From: Triglochin maritima
Taxonomy: Eukaryota > Streptophyta > Magnoliopsida > Alismatales > Juncaginaceae
DNA: 64,000 nt
Assembly (NCBI GenBank): GCA_963682175.1
Contig: OY821793.1
Location: forward strand, 28,727,493 to 28,791,492
Direction: 5' to 3'
The translations under genes and the position numbers were made by a program. The notes below the pieces were generated by a model. It was not told the origin of the DNA and did not search any database. It worked only from the letters and a program-made list of their open reading frames with translations. Numbering within the stretch: the first letter of the stretch is position 1; every line of letters starts with the position of its first letter. Of this stretch, positions 21,221 through 35,100 are shown piece by piece.

Positions 21221-23953
21221 ACACAAGGCCCTAGCGTGGCGCTGACATGCCAACTTTGACAACACTAGGCTAGTGTCCATCGCCCGACCGCCAAATCACT
21301 CCGAGATGGGTGCGCCTCGTAGATAACGCGGATGGATATGTGGGGTCCTAAGTTCCATAAACCGTGGTTGGGCCGCCTAAAGACCACTTAGAAACTAGGT
21401 GTGGGGCTGGCCACATGCCACGCGTGGAGCTGTCCCAAGGCCACTCCGTCGCCACCCTGCAGGCCAACACCAAATCGGCTGCGCCTCGAGCATCCGACCT
21501 CCAAATTGAGCGTTCTAACTTACATTACGTAGACAATTCATCCCTCTATCTGCCCCTAAAAGTTCAGAGCAAACGCCCAAGAATTCGGGGTCGCGCCTCC
21601 TCCAAGAAGAAGTAGCTCCCTACCAGCCACGCCCCCACATCATCAGCATTCTTCATCTCATCGCGCCTCGCCCTACATACATCTAAATCGGGCATTCTAA
21701 GAGGAGTTACCCATCCACTCCTCCTCACTATGTGCTCGGGTGCCCAAATATAGACTAAGGCTCACCTAAGGTCCACTCAGGCCATTGCTTGGGCCAAACG
21801 ATGCGGCAGCTTCCACTTTGCCCGTGGGCAACACCCATGGACTTCCAAACGCGTTTTGGAAGCGAATGGGGTAGGCAACAACCGTGGGAACCCAAGCATG
21901 GGCACGAGCAACGTCCCAAAGAACTTTCCCCACGAGAAACCCCCATTCCCTTCCGGACGCGTTCGGAAGTGCACGGGAAGGCAACAACCTTGGGCAACCG
22001 AGCACGTCGAAGAGCAACGTCCACAGGCACCTTCGTCTTTGCCCACGAGCAACCTCCATTTCACCTACAAGTGCTCTTTCACTTCCAAACGTGTTTTGGA
22101 AGGGAATGCCGCAGGCCACTGCCGCGAGCACACACTAGGCCCTAGCGTGGCGCTGACATGCCAACTTTGACAACACTAGGCTAGTGTCCATCGCCCGACC
22201 GCCAAATCACTCCGAGATGGGTGCGTCTCGTAGATAACGCGGATGGATATGTGGGGTCCTAAGTTCCATAAACCGTGGTTGGGCCGCCTAAAGACCACTT
22301 AGAAACTAGGTGTGGGGCTGGCCACATGCCACGCGTGGAGCTGTCCCAAGGCCACTCCGTCGCCACCCTGCAGGCCAACACCAAATCGGCTGCGCCTCGA
22401 GCATCCGACCTCCAAATTGAGCGTTCTAACTTACATTACGTAGACAATTCATCCCTCTATCTGCCCCTAAACGTTCAGAGCAAACGCCCAAGAATTCGGG
22501 GTCGCGCCTCCTCCAAGAAGAAGTAGCTCCCTACCAGCCACGCCCCCACATCATCAGCATTCTTCATCTCATCGCGCCTCGCCCTACATACATCTAAATC
22601 GGGCATTCTAAGAGGAGTTACCCATCCACTCCTCCTCACTATGTGCTCGGGTGCCCAAATATAGACTAAGGCTCACCTAAGGTCCACTCAGGCCATTGCT
22701 TGGGCCAAACGATGCGGCAGCTTCCACTTTGCCCGTGGGCAACACCCATGGACTTCCAAACGCGTTTTGGAAGCGAATGGGGTAGGCAACAACCGTGGGA
22801 ACCCAAGCATGGGCACGAGCAACGTCCCAAAGAACTTTCCCCACGAGAAACCCCCATTCCCTTCCGGACGCGTTCGGAAGTGCACGGGAAGGCAACAACC
22901 TTGGGCAACCGAGCACGTCGAAGAGCAACGTCCACAGGCACCTTCGTCTTTGCCCACGAGCAACCTCCATTTCACCTACAAGTGCTCTTTCACTTCCAAA
23001 CGTGTTTTGGAAGGGAATGCCGCAGGCCACTGCCGCGAGCACACACTAGGCCCTAGCGTGGCGCTGACATGCCAACTTTGACAACACTAGGCTAGTGTCC
23101 ATCGCCCGACCGCCAAATCACTCCGAGATGGGTGCGTCTCGTAGATAACGCGGATGGATATGTGGGGTCCTAAGTTCCATAAACCGTGGTTGGGCCACCT
23201 AAAGACCACTTAGAAACTAGGTGTGGGGCTGGCCACATGCCACGCGTGGAGCTGGCCAAAGGTCACTCCGTCGCCACCCTGCAGGCCAACACCAAATCGG
23301 CTGCGCCTCGAGCATCCGACCTCCAAATCGAGCGTTCTAACTTGCATTACGTAGACAATTCATCCCTCTATCTGCCCCTAAAATTGCAGAGCAAACGCCC
23401 AAGAATTCTGGGTCGCGCCTCCTCCAAGAAGACGTAGCTCCCTACCAGCCACGCCCCCACATCATCAGCATTCTTCATCTCATCGCGCCTCGCCCTACAT
23501 ACATCTAAATCGGGCATTCTAAGAGGAGTTACCCATCCACTCCTCCTCACTATGTGCTCGGGTGCCCAAATATAGACTAAGGCTCACCTAAGGTCCACTC
23601 AGGCCATTGCTTGGGCCAAACGATGCGGCAGCTTCCACTTTGCCCGCGGGCAACACCCATGGACTTCCAAACGCGTTTTGGAAGCGAATGGGGTAGGCAA
23701 CAACCGTGGGAACCCAAGCATGGGCACGAGCAACGTCCCAAAGAACTTTCCCCACGAGGAACCCCCATTCCCTTCCGGACGCGTTCGGAAGTGCACGGGA
23801 AGGCAACAACCTTGGGCAACCGAGCACGTCGAAGAGCAACGTCCACAGGCACCTTCGTCTTTGCCCACGAGCAACCTCCATTTCACCAACAAGTGCTCTT
23901 TCACTTCCAAACGTGTTTTGGAAGGGAATGCCGCAGGCCACTGCCGCGAGCAC
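21221..23953 (-). repeat. Run of near-identical monomers, homogenised locally
   Basis: Three monomers ending 22131, 23042 and 23953 share CCTTCGTCTTTG, TGCTCTTTCAC and GAAGGGAATGCC in sub-repeat A with the copy ending 21220. Two intervals share the otherwise unseen AAGAAGAAGTAGC (near 21606 and 22517). They read almost the same over full length, pointing to single-monomer duplications. Confidence 0.75.
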
Positions 23954-26480
23954 ACACTAGGCCCTAGCGTGGCGCTGACATGCCAACTTTGACAACACTA
24001 GGCTAGTGTCCATCGCCCGACCGCCAAATCACTCCGAGATGGGTGCGTCTCGTAGATAACGCGGATGGATATGTGGGGTCCTAAGTTCCATAAACCGTGG
24101 TTGGGCCGCCTAAAGACCACTTAGAAACTAGGTGTGGGGCTGGCCACATGCCACGCGTGGAGCTGTCCCAAGGCCACTCCGTCGCCACCCTGCAGGCCAA
24201 CACCAAATCGGCTGCGCCTCGAGCATCCGACCTCCAAATTGAGCGTTCTAACTTGCATTACGTAGACAATTCATCCCTCTATCTGCCCCTAAAATTTCAG
24301 AGCAAACGCCCAAGAATTCGGGGTCGCGCCTCCTCCAAGAAGACGTAGCTCCCTACCAGCCACGCCCCCACATCATCAGCATTCTTCATCTCATCGCGCC
24401 TCGCCCTACATACATCTAAATCGGGCATTCTAAGAGGAGTTACCCATCCACTCCTCCTCACTATGTGCTTGGGTGCCCAAATATAGACTAAGGCTCACCT
24501 AAGGTCCACTCAGGCCATTGCTTGGCACAAACGATGCGGCAGCTTCCACTTTGCCCGCGGGCAACACCCATGGACTTCCAAACGCGTTTTGGAAGCGAAT
24601 GGGGTAGGCAACAACCGTGGGAACCCAAGCATGGGCACGAGCAACGTCCCAAAGAACTTTCCCCACGAGAAACCCCCATTCCCTTCCGGACGCGTTGGGA
24701 AGTGCACGGGAAGGTAACAACCTTGGGCAACCGAACACGTCGAAGAGCAACGTCCACAGGCACCTTGGTCTTTGCCCACGAGCAACCTCCATTTCACCTA
24801 CAACTGCGCTTTCACTTCCAAACGTGTTTTGGAAGCGAATGCCACAGGCCACTGCCACGAGCACACACTAGGCCCTAGCGTGGCGCTGACATGCCAACTA
24901 TGACAACACTAGGCTAGTGTCCATCACCCGACCGCCAAATCACTCTGAGATGGGTGCGCCTCGTAGATAACGCGGATGGATATGTGGGGTCCTAAGTTCC
25001 ATAAACCGTGGTTGGGCCGCCTAAAGACCACTTAGAAACTAGGTGTGGGGCTGGCCACATGCCACGCGTGGAGCTGGCCAAAGGCCACTCCGTCGCCACC
25101 CTGCAGGCCAACACCAAATCGGCTGCGCCTCGAGCATCCGACCTCCAAATCGAGCGTTCTAACTTGCATGACGTAGACAATTCATCCCTCTATCTGCCCC
25201 AAAAATGTCAGAGCAAACGCCCAAGTATTCGGGGTCGCGCCTCCTCCAAGAAGACGTAGCTCCCTACCAGCCACGCCCCCACATTATCAGCATTCTTCAT
25301 CTCATCGCGCCTCGCCCTACATACATCTAAATCGGGCATTCTAAGAGGAGTTACCCATCCACTCCTCCTCACTACATGCTCGGGTGCCCAAATATAGACT
25401 AAGGCTCAACTAAGGTCCACTCAGGCCATTGCTTGGGACAAACGATGCGGCAGCTTCCACTTTGCCCGCAGGCAACACCCATGGACTTCCAAACGCGTTT
25501 TGGAAGCGAATGGGGTAGGCAACAACCGTGGGAACCCAAGCATGGGCACGAACAACGTCCTAAAGAACTTTCCCCACGAGAAACCCCCATTCCCTTCCGG
25601 ACGCGTTGGGAAGTGCACGGGAAGGCAACAACCTTGGGCAACCGAACACGTCGAAGAGCAACGTCCACAGGCACCTTGGTCTTTGCCCACGAGCAACCTC
25701 CATTTCACCTACAAGTGCGCTTTCACTTCCAAACGTGTTTTGGAAGCGAATGCCGCAGGCCACTGCCACGAGCACACACTAGGCCCTAGCGTGGCGCTGA
25801 CATGCCAACTATGACAACACTAGGCTAGTGTCCGTCGCCCGACCGCCAAATCACTCTGAGATGGGTGCGCCTCGTAGATAACGCGGATGGATATGTGGGG
25901 TCCTAAGTTCCATAAACCGTGGTTGGGCCGCCTAAAGACCACTTAGAAACTAGGTGTGGGGCTGGCCACATGCCACGCGTGGAGCTGGCCAAAGGCCACT
26001 CCGTCGCCACCCTGCAGGCCAACACCAAATCGGCTGCGCCTCGAGCATCCGACCTCCAAATCGAGCGTTCTAACTTGCATGACGTAGACAATTCATCCCT
26101 CTATCTGCCCCAAAAATGTCAGAGCAAACGCCCAAGTATTCGGGGTCGCGCCTCCTCCAAGAAGACGTAGCTCCCTACCAGCCACGCCCCCACATCATCA
26201 GCATTCTTCATCTCATCGCGCCTCGCCCTACATACATCTAAATCGGGCATTCTAAGAGGAGTTACCCATCCACTCCTCCTCATTACATGCTCGGGTGCCC
26301 AAATATAGACTAAGGCTCAACTAAGGTCCACTCAGGCCATTGCTTGGGACAAACGATGCGGCAGCTTCCACTTTGCCCGCAGGCAACACCCATGGACTTC
26401 CAAACGCGTTTTGGAAGCGAATGGGGTAGGCAACAACCGTGGGAACCCAAGCATCGGCACGAGCAACGTCCCAAAGAACT
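23750..26480 (-). repeat. Trimeric higher-order repeat, first copy (2,733 bp)
   Basis: Three monomers whose private marks recur exactly 2,733 bp later: CCACGAGGAACC, GGAAGGTAACAACC, CTACAACTGCGC, GCCACAGGCC, CCATCACCCGACC, GCATGACGTAGAC, CCCAAAAATGTCAG, CACTACATGC, GGCTCAACTAAGG and GTCCTAAAG. A few single differences exist, such as ACATTATCAG near 25281. Limits are given at the apparent crossover zone. Confidence 0.8.
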
Positions 26481-29215
26481 TTCCCCACGAGGAACCCCCA
26501 TTCCCTTCCGGACGCGTTCGGAAGTGCACGGGAAGGCAACAACCTTGGGCAACCGAGCACGTCGAAGAGCAACGTCCACAGGCACCTTCGTCTTTGCCCA
26601 CGAGCAACCTCCATTTCACCAACAAGTGCTCTTTCACTTCCAAACGTGTTTTGGAAGGGAATGCCGCAGGCCACTGCCGCGAGCACACACTAGGCCCTAG
26701 CGTGGCGCTGACATGCCAACTTTGACAACACTAGGCTAGTGTCCATCGCCCGACCGCCAAATCACTCCGAGATGGGTGCGTCTCGTAGATAACGCGGATG
26801 GATATGTGGGGTCCTAAGTTCCATAAACCGTGGTTGGGCCGCCTAAAGACCACTTAGAAACTAGGTGTGGGGCTGGCCACATGCCACGCGTGGAGCTGTC
26901 CCAAGGCCACTCCGTCGCCACCCTGCAGGCCAACACCAAATCGGCTGCGCCTCGAGCATCCGACCTCCAAATTGAGCGTTCTAACTTGCATTACGTAGAC
27001 AATTCATCCCTCTATCTGCCCCTAAAATTTCAGAGCAAACGCCCAAGAATTCGGGGTCGCGCCTCCTCCAGGAAGACGTAGCTCCCTACCAGCCACGCCC
27101 CCACATCATCAGCATTCTTCATCTCATCGCGCCTCGCCCTACATACATCTAAATCGGGCATTCTAAGAGGAGTTACCCATCCACTCCTCCTCACTATGTG
27201 CTTGGGTGCCCAAATATAGACTAAGGCTCACCTAAGGTCCACTCAGGCCATTGCTTGGCACAAACGATGCGGCAGCTTCCACTTTGCCCGCGGGCAACAC
27301 CCATGGACTTCCAAACGCGTTTTGGAAGCGAATGGGGTAGGCAACAACCGTGGGAACCCAAGCATGGGCACGAGCAACGTCCCAAAGAACTTTCCCCACG
27401 AGAAACCCCCATTCCCTTCCGGACGCGTTGGGAAGTGCACGGGAAGGTAACAACCTTGGGCAACCGAACACGTCGAAGAGCAACGTCCACAGGCACCTTG
27501 GTCTTTGCCCACGAGCAACCTCCATTTCACCTACAACTGCGCTTTCACTTCCAAACGTGTTTTGGAAGCGAATGCCACAGGCCACTGCCACGAGCACACA
27601 CTAGGCCCTAGCGTGGCGCTGACATGCCAACTATGACAACACTAGGCTAGTGTCCATCACCCGACCGCCAAATCACTCTGAGATGGGTGCGCCTCGTAGA
27701 TAACGCGGATGGATATGTGGGGTCCTAAGTTCCATAAACCGTGGTTGGGCCGCCTAAAGACCACTTAGAAACTAGGTGTGGGGCTGGCCACATGCCACGC
27801 GTGGAGCTGGCCAAAGGCCACTCCGTCGCCACCCTGCAGGCCAACACCAAATCGGCTGCGCCTCGAGCATCCGACCTCCAAATCGAGCGTTCTAACTTGC
27901 ATGACGTAGACAATTCATCCCTCTATCTGCCCCAAAAATGTCAGAGCAAACGCCCAAGTATTCGGGGTCGCGCCTCCTCCAAGAAGACGTAGCTCCCTAC
28001 CAGCCACGCCCCCACATCATCAGCATTCTTCATCTCATCGCGCCTCGCCCTACATACATCTAAATCGGGCATTCTAAGAGGAGTTACCCATCCACTCCTC
28101 CTCACTACATGCTCGGGTGCCCAAATATAGACTAAGGCTCAACTAAGGTCCACTCAGGCCATTGCTTGGGACAAACGATGCGGCAGCTTCCACTTTGCCC
28201 GCAGGCAACACCCATGGACTTCCAAACGCGTTTTGGAAGCGAATGGGGTAGGCAACAACCGTGGGAACCCAAGCATGGGCACGAGCAACGTCCTAAAGAA
28301 CTTTCCCCACGAGAAACCCCCATTCCCTTCCGGACGCGTTGGGAAGTGCACGGGAAGGCAACAACCTTGGGCAACCGAACATGTCGAAGAGCAACGTCCA
28401 CAGGCACCTTGGTCTTTGCCCACGAGCAACCTCCATTTCACCTACAAGTGCGCTTTCACTTCCAAACGTGTTTTGGAAGCGAATGCCGCAGGCCACTGCC
28501 ACGAGCACACACTAGGCCCTAGCGTGGCGCTGACATGCCAACTATGACAACACTAGGCTAGTGTCCGTCGCCCGACCGCCAAATCACTCTGAGATGGGTG
28601 CGCCTCGTAGATAACGCGGATGGATATGTGGGGTCCTAAGTTCCATAAACCGTGGTTGGGCCGCCTAAAGACCACTTAGAAACTAGGTGTGGGGCTGGCC
28701 ACATGCCACGCGTGGAGCTGGCCAAAGGCCACTCCGTCGCCACCCTGCAGGCCAAAACCAAATCGGCTGCGCCTCGAGCATCCGACCTCCAAATCGAGCG
28801 TTCTAACTTGCATGACGTAGACAATTCATCCCTCTATCTGCCCCAAAAATGTCAGAGCAAACGCCCAAGTATTCGGGGTCGCGCCTCCTCCAAGAAGACG
28901 TAGCTCCCTACCAGCCACGCCCCCACATCATCAGCATTCTTCATCTCATCGCGCCTCGCCCTACATACATCTAAATCGGGCATTCTAAGAGGAGTTACCC
29001 ATCCACTCCTCCTCATTACATGCTCGGGTGCCCAAATATAGACTAAGGCTCAACTAAGGTCCACTCAGGCCATTGCTTGGGACAAACGATGCGGCAGCTT
29101 CCACTTTGCCCGCAGGCAACACCCATGGACTTCCAAACGCGTTTTGGAAGCGAATGGGGTAGGCAACAACCGTGGGAACCCAAGCATCGGCACGAGCAAC
29201 GTCCCAAAGAACTTT
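26481..29215 (-). repeat. Trimeric higher-order repeat, second copy
   Basis: Tandem copy of the preceding 2,733-bp trimer. It ends where the sequence changes to CACGAGAAACCC and GGATGCGTTGGG near 29220-29250, while CATCGGCACG just before (29185) is shared with 26452. CATTACATGC near 29013 likewise matches 26280. Confidence 0.8.
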
Positions 29216-29419
29216 CCCCACGAGAAACCCCCATTCCCTTCCGGATGCGTTGGGAAGTGCACGGGAAGGCAACAACCTTGGGCAACCGAACACGTCGAAG
29301 AGCAACGTCCACAGGCACCTTGGTCTTTGCCCACGAGCAACCTCCATTTCACCTACAAGTGCGCTTTCACTTCCAAACGTGTTTTGGAAGCGAATGCCGC
29401 AGGCCACTGCCACGAGCAC

Positions 29420-32152
29420 ACACTAGGCCCTAGCGTGGCGCTGACATGCCAACTATGACAACACTAGGCTAGTGTCCATCGCCCGACCGCCAAATCACTC
29501 TGAGATGGGTGCGCCTCGTAGATAACGCGGATGGATATGTGGGGTCCTAAGTTCCATAAACCGTGGTTGGGCCGCCTAAAGACCACTTAGAAACTAGGTG
29601 TGGGGCTGGCCACATGCCACGCGTGGAGCTGGCCAAAGGCCACTCCGTCTCCACCCTGCAGGCCAACACCAAATCGGCTGCGCCTCGAGTATCCGACCTC
29701 CAAATCGAGCGTTCTAACTTGCATGACGTAGACAATTCATCCCTCTATCTGCCCCTAAAATTTCAGAGCAAACGCCCAAGAATTTGGGGTCGCGCCTCCT
29801 CCAAGAAGACGTAGCTCCCTACCAGCCACGCCCCCACATCATCAGCATTCTTCATCTCATCGCGCCTCGCCCTACATACATCTAAATCGGGCATTCTAAG
29901 AGGATTTACCCATCCACTCCTCCTCACTATGTGCTTGGGTGCCCAAATATAGACTAAGGCTCACCTAAGGTCCACTCAGGCCATTGCTTGGCACAAACAA
30001 TGCGGCAGCTTCCACTTTGCCCGCGGGCAACACCCATGGACTTCCAAACGCGTTTTGGAAGCGAATGGGGTAGGCAACAACCGTGGGAACCCAAGCATGG
30101 GCACGAGCAACGTCCCAAAGAACTTTCCCCAGGAGAAACCCCCATTCCCTTCCGGACGCGTTCGGAAGTGCACGGGAAGGCAACAACCTTGGGCAACCGA
30201 GCACGTCGAAGAGCAACGTCCACAGGCACCTTGGTCTTTGCCCACGAGCAACCTCCATTTCACCTACAAGTGCGCTTTCACTTCCAAACGTGTTTTGGAA
30301 GGGAATGCCGCAGGCCACTGCCGCGAGCACACACTACGCCCTAGCGTGGCGCTGACATGCCAACTTTGACAACACTAGGCTAGTGTCCATCGCCCGACCG
30401 CCAAATCACTCCGAGATGGGTGCGCCTCGTAGATAACGTGGATGGATATGTGGGGTCCTAAGTTCCATAAACCGTGGTTGGGCCGCCTAAAGACCACTTA
30501 GAAACTAGGTGTGGGGCTGGCCACATGCCACGCGTGGAGCTGGCCAAAGGCCACTCCGTCGCCACCCTACAGCCCAACACCAAATCGGCTGCGCCTCGCG
30601 TATCCGACCTCCAAATCGAGCGTTCTAACATGTATTACGTAGAAAATTCATCCCTCTATCTGCCCCTAAAATTTCAGAGCAAACGCCCAAGAATTCGGGG
30701 TCGCGCCTCCTCCAAGAAGACGTAGCTCCCTACCAGCCACGCCCCCACATCATCAGCATTCTTCATCTCATCGCGCCTCGCCCTACATACATCTAAATCG
30801 GGCATTCTAAGAGGAGTTACCCATCCACTCCTCCTCACTATGTGCTTGGGTGCCCAAATATAGACTAAGGCTCAGCTAAGGTCCACTCAGGCCATTGCTT
30901 GGCACAAACGATGCGGCAGCTTCCACTTTGCCCGCGGGCAACACCCATGGACTTCCAAACGTGTTTTGGAAGCGAATGGGGTAGGCAAAAACCGTGGGAA
31001 CCCAAGCATGGGCACAAGCAACGTCCCAAAGAACTTTCCCCAGGAGAAACCCCCATTCCCTTCCGGACGCGTTCGGAAGTGCACGGGAAGGCAACAACCT
31101 TGGGCAATCGAGCACGTCGAAGAGCAACGTCCACAGGCACCTTGGTCTTTGCCCACGAGCAACCTCCATTTCACCTACAAGTGCGCTTTCACTTCCAAAC
31201 GTGTTTTGGAAGGGAATGCCGCAGGCCACTGCCGCGAGCACACACTACGCCCTAGCGTGGCGCTGACATGCCAACTTTGACAACACTAGGCTAGTGTCCA
31301 TCGCCCGACCGCCAAATCACTCCGAGATGGGTGCGCCTCGTAGATAACACGGATGGATATGTGGGGTCCTAAGTTCCATAAACCGTGGTTGGGCCGCCTA
31401 AAGACCACTTAGAAACTAGGTGTGGGGCTGGCCACATGCCACGCGTGGAGCTGGCCAAAGGCCACTCCGTCGCCACCCTACAGCCCAACACCAAATCGGC
31501 TGCGCCTCGCGTATCCGACCTCCAAATCGAGCGTTCTAACATGCATTACGTAGAAAATTCATCCCTCTATCTGCCCCTAAAATTTCAGAGCAAACGCCCA
31601 AGAATTCGGGGTCGCGCCTCCTCCAAGAAGACGTAGCTCCCTACCAGCCACGCCCCCACATCATCAGCATTCTTCATCTCATCGCGCCTCGCCCTACATA
31701 CATCTAAATCGGGCATTCTAAGAGGAGTTACCCATCCACTCCTCCTCACTATGTGCTTGGGTGCCCAAATATAGACTAAGGCTCAGCTAAGGTCCACTCA
31801 GGCCATTGCTTGGCACAAACGATGCGGCAGCTTCCACTTTGCCCGCGGGCAACACCCATGGACTTCCAAACGCGTTTTGGAAGCGAATGGGGTAGGCAAA
31901 AACCGTGGGAACCCAAGCATGGGCACGAGCAACGTCCCAAAGAACTTTCCCCAGGAGAAACCCCCATTCCCTTCCGGACGCGTTCGGAAGTGCACGGGAA
32001 GGCAACAACCTTGGGCAATCGAGCACGTCGAAGAGCAACGTCCACAGGCACCTTGGTCTTTGCCCACGAGCAACCTCCATTTCACCTACAAGTGCGCTTT
32101 CACTTCCAAATGTGTTTTGGAAGGGAATGCCGCAGGCCACTGCCGCGAGCAC
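29420..32152 (-). repeat. Three-monomer family with CCCCAGGAGAAACC
   Basis: Monomers ending 30330, 31241 and 32152 share CCCCAGGAGAAACC (for CCCCACGAG) and CACACTACGCCC. The intervals at 30540 and 31450 share CTACAGCCCAACACC, GCGTATCCG and CTAACATG. Copies ending 31241 and 32152 share GCAAAAACCG and GGGCAATCG, so they form a closer pair. Confidence 0.75.
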
Positions 32153-35100
32153 ACACTACGCCCTAGCGTGGCGCTGACATGCCAACTTTGACAACACTAG
32201 GCTAGTGTCCATCGCCCGACCGCCAAATCACTCCGAGATGGGTGCGCCTCGTAGATAACACGGATGGATATGTGGGGTCCTAAGTTCCATAAACCGTGGT
32301 TGGGCCGCCTAAAGACCACTTAGAAACTAGGTGTGGGGTTGGCCCCATGCCACGCGTGGCCAAAGGCCACTCCGTCGCCACCCTGCAGCCCAACACCAAA
32401 TCGGCTGCGCCTCGAGCATCCGACCTCCAAATCGAGCGTTCTAACTTGCATTACGTAGAAATTCATCCCTCTATCTGCCCCTAAAATTTCAGAGCAAACG
32501 CCCAAGAATTCGGGGTCGCGCCTCCTCCAAGAAGACGTAGCTCCCTACCAGCCACGCCCCCACATCATCAGCATTCTTCATCTCATCGCGTCTCGCCCTA
32601 CATACATCTAAATCGGGCATTCTAAGAGGAGTTACCCATCCACTCCTCCTCACTATGTGCTGGGGTGCCCAAATATAGACTAAGGCTCACCTAAGGTCCA
32701 CTCAGGCCATTGCTTGGCACAAACGATGCGGCAGCTTCCACTTTGCCCGCGGGCAACACCCATGGACTTCCAAACGCGTTTTGGAAGCGAATGGGGTAGG
32801 CAAAAACCGTGGGAACCCAAGCATGGGCACGAGCAACGTCCCAAAGAACTTTCCCCACGAGAAACCCCCATTCCCTTCCGGACGCGTTCGGAAGTGCACG
32901 GGAAGGCAACAACCTTGGGCAACCGAGCACGTCGAAGAGCAACGTCCACAGGCACCTTGGTCTTTGCCCACGAGCAACCTCCATTTCACCTACAAGTGCG
33001 CTTTCACTTCCAAACGTGTTTTGGAAGGGAATGCCGCAGGCCACTGCCGCGAGCACACACTACGCCCTAGCGTGGCGCTGACATGCCAACTTTGACAACA
33101 CTAGGCTAGTGTCCATCGCCCGACCGCCAAATCACTCCGAGATGGGTGCGCCTCGTAGATAACACGGATGGATATGTGGGGTCCTAAGTTCCATAAACCG
33201 TGGTTGGGCCGCCTAAAGACCACTTAGAAACTAGGTGTGGGGTTGGCCCCATGCCACGCGTGGCCAAAGGCCACTCCGTCGCCACCCTGCAGCCCAACAC
33301 CAAATCGGCTGCGCCTCGAGCATCCGACCTCCAAATCGAGCGTTCTAACTTGCATTACGTAGAAAATTCATCCCTCTATCTGCCCCTAAAATTTCAGAGC
33401 AAACGCCCAAGAATTCGGGGTCGCGCCTCCTCCAAGAAGACGTAGCTCCCTACCAGCCACGCCCCCACATCATCAGCATTCTTCATCTCATCGCGTCTCG
33501 CCCTACATACATCTAAATCGGGCATTCTAAGAGGAGTTACCCATCCACTCCTCCTCACTATGTGCTGGGGTGCCCAAATATAGACTAAGGCTCACCTAAG
33601 GTCCACTCAGGCCATTGCTTGGCACAAACGATGCGGCAGCTTCCACTTTGCCCGCGGGCAACACCCATGGACTTCCAAACGCGTTTTGGAAGCGAATGGG
33701 GTAGGCAAAAACCGTGGGAACCCAAGCATGGGCACGAGCAACGTCCCAAAGAACTTTCCCCACGAGAAACCCCCATTCCCTTCCGGACGCGTTCGGAAGT
33801 GCACGGGAAGGCAACAACCTTGGGCAACCGAGCACGTCGAAGAGCAACGTCCACAGGCACCTTGGTCTTTGCCCACGAGCAACCTCCATTTCACCTACAA
33901 GTGCGCTTTCACTTCCAAATGTGTTTTGGAAGGGAATGCCGCAGGCCACTGCCGCGAGCACACACTACGCCCTAGCGTGGCGCTGACATGCCAACTTTGA
34001 CAACACTAGGCTAGTGTCCATCGCCCGACCGCCAAATCACTCCGAGATGGGTGCGCCTCGTAGATAACACGGATGGATATGTGGGGTCCTAAGTTCCATA
34101 AACCGTGGTTGGGCCGCCTAAAGACCACTTAGAAACTAGGTGTGGGGTTGGCCCCATGCCACGCGTGGCCAAAGGCCACTCCGTCGCCACCCTGCAGCCC
34201 AACACCAAATCGGCTGCGCCTCGAGCATCCGACCTCCAAATCGAGCGTTCTAACTTGCATTACGTAGAAATTCATCCCTCTATCTGCCCCTAAAATTTCA
34301 GAGCAAACGCCCAAGAATTCGGGGTCGCGCCTCCTCCAAGAAGACGTAGCTCCCTACCAGCCACGCCCCCACATCATCAGCATTCTTCATCTCATCGCGT
34401 CTCGCCCTACATACATCTAAATCGGGCATTCTAAGAGGAGTTACCCATCCACTCCTCCTCACTATGTGCTGGGGTGCCCAAATATAGACTAAGGCTCACC
34501 TAAGGTCCACTCAGGCCATTGCTTGGCACAAACGATGCGGCAGCTTCCACTTTGCCCGCGGGCAACACCCATGGACTTCCAAACGCGTTTTGGAAGCGAA
34601 TGGGGTAGGCAAAAACCGTGGGAACCCAAGCATGGGCACGAGCAACGTCCCAAAGAACTTTCCCCACGAGAAACCCCCATTCCCTTCCGGACGCGTTCGG
34701 AAGTGCACGGGAAGGCAACAACCTTGGGCAACCGAGCACGTCGAAGAGCAACGTCCACAGGCACCTTGGTCTTTGCCCACGAGCAACCTCCATTTCACCT
34801 ACAAGTGCGCTTTCACTTCCAAACGTGTTTTGGAAGGGAATGCCGCAGGCCACTGCCGCGAGCACACACTACGCCCTAGCGTGGCGCTGACATGCCAACT
34901 TTGACAACACTAGGCTAGTGTCCATCGCCCGACCGCCAAATCACTCCGAGATGGGTGCGCCTCGTAGATAACACGGATGGATATGTGGGGTCCTAAGTTC
35001 CATAAACCGTGGTTGGGCCGCCTAAAGACCACTTAGAAACTAGGTGTGGGGTTGGCCCCATGCCACGCGTGGCCAAAGGCCACTCCGTCGCCACCCTGCA

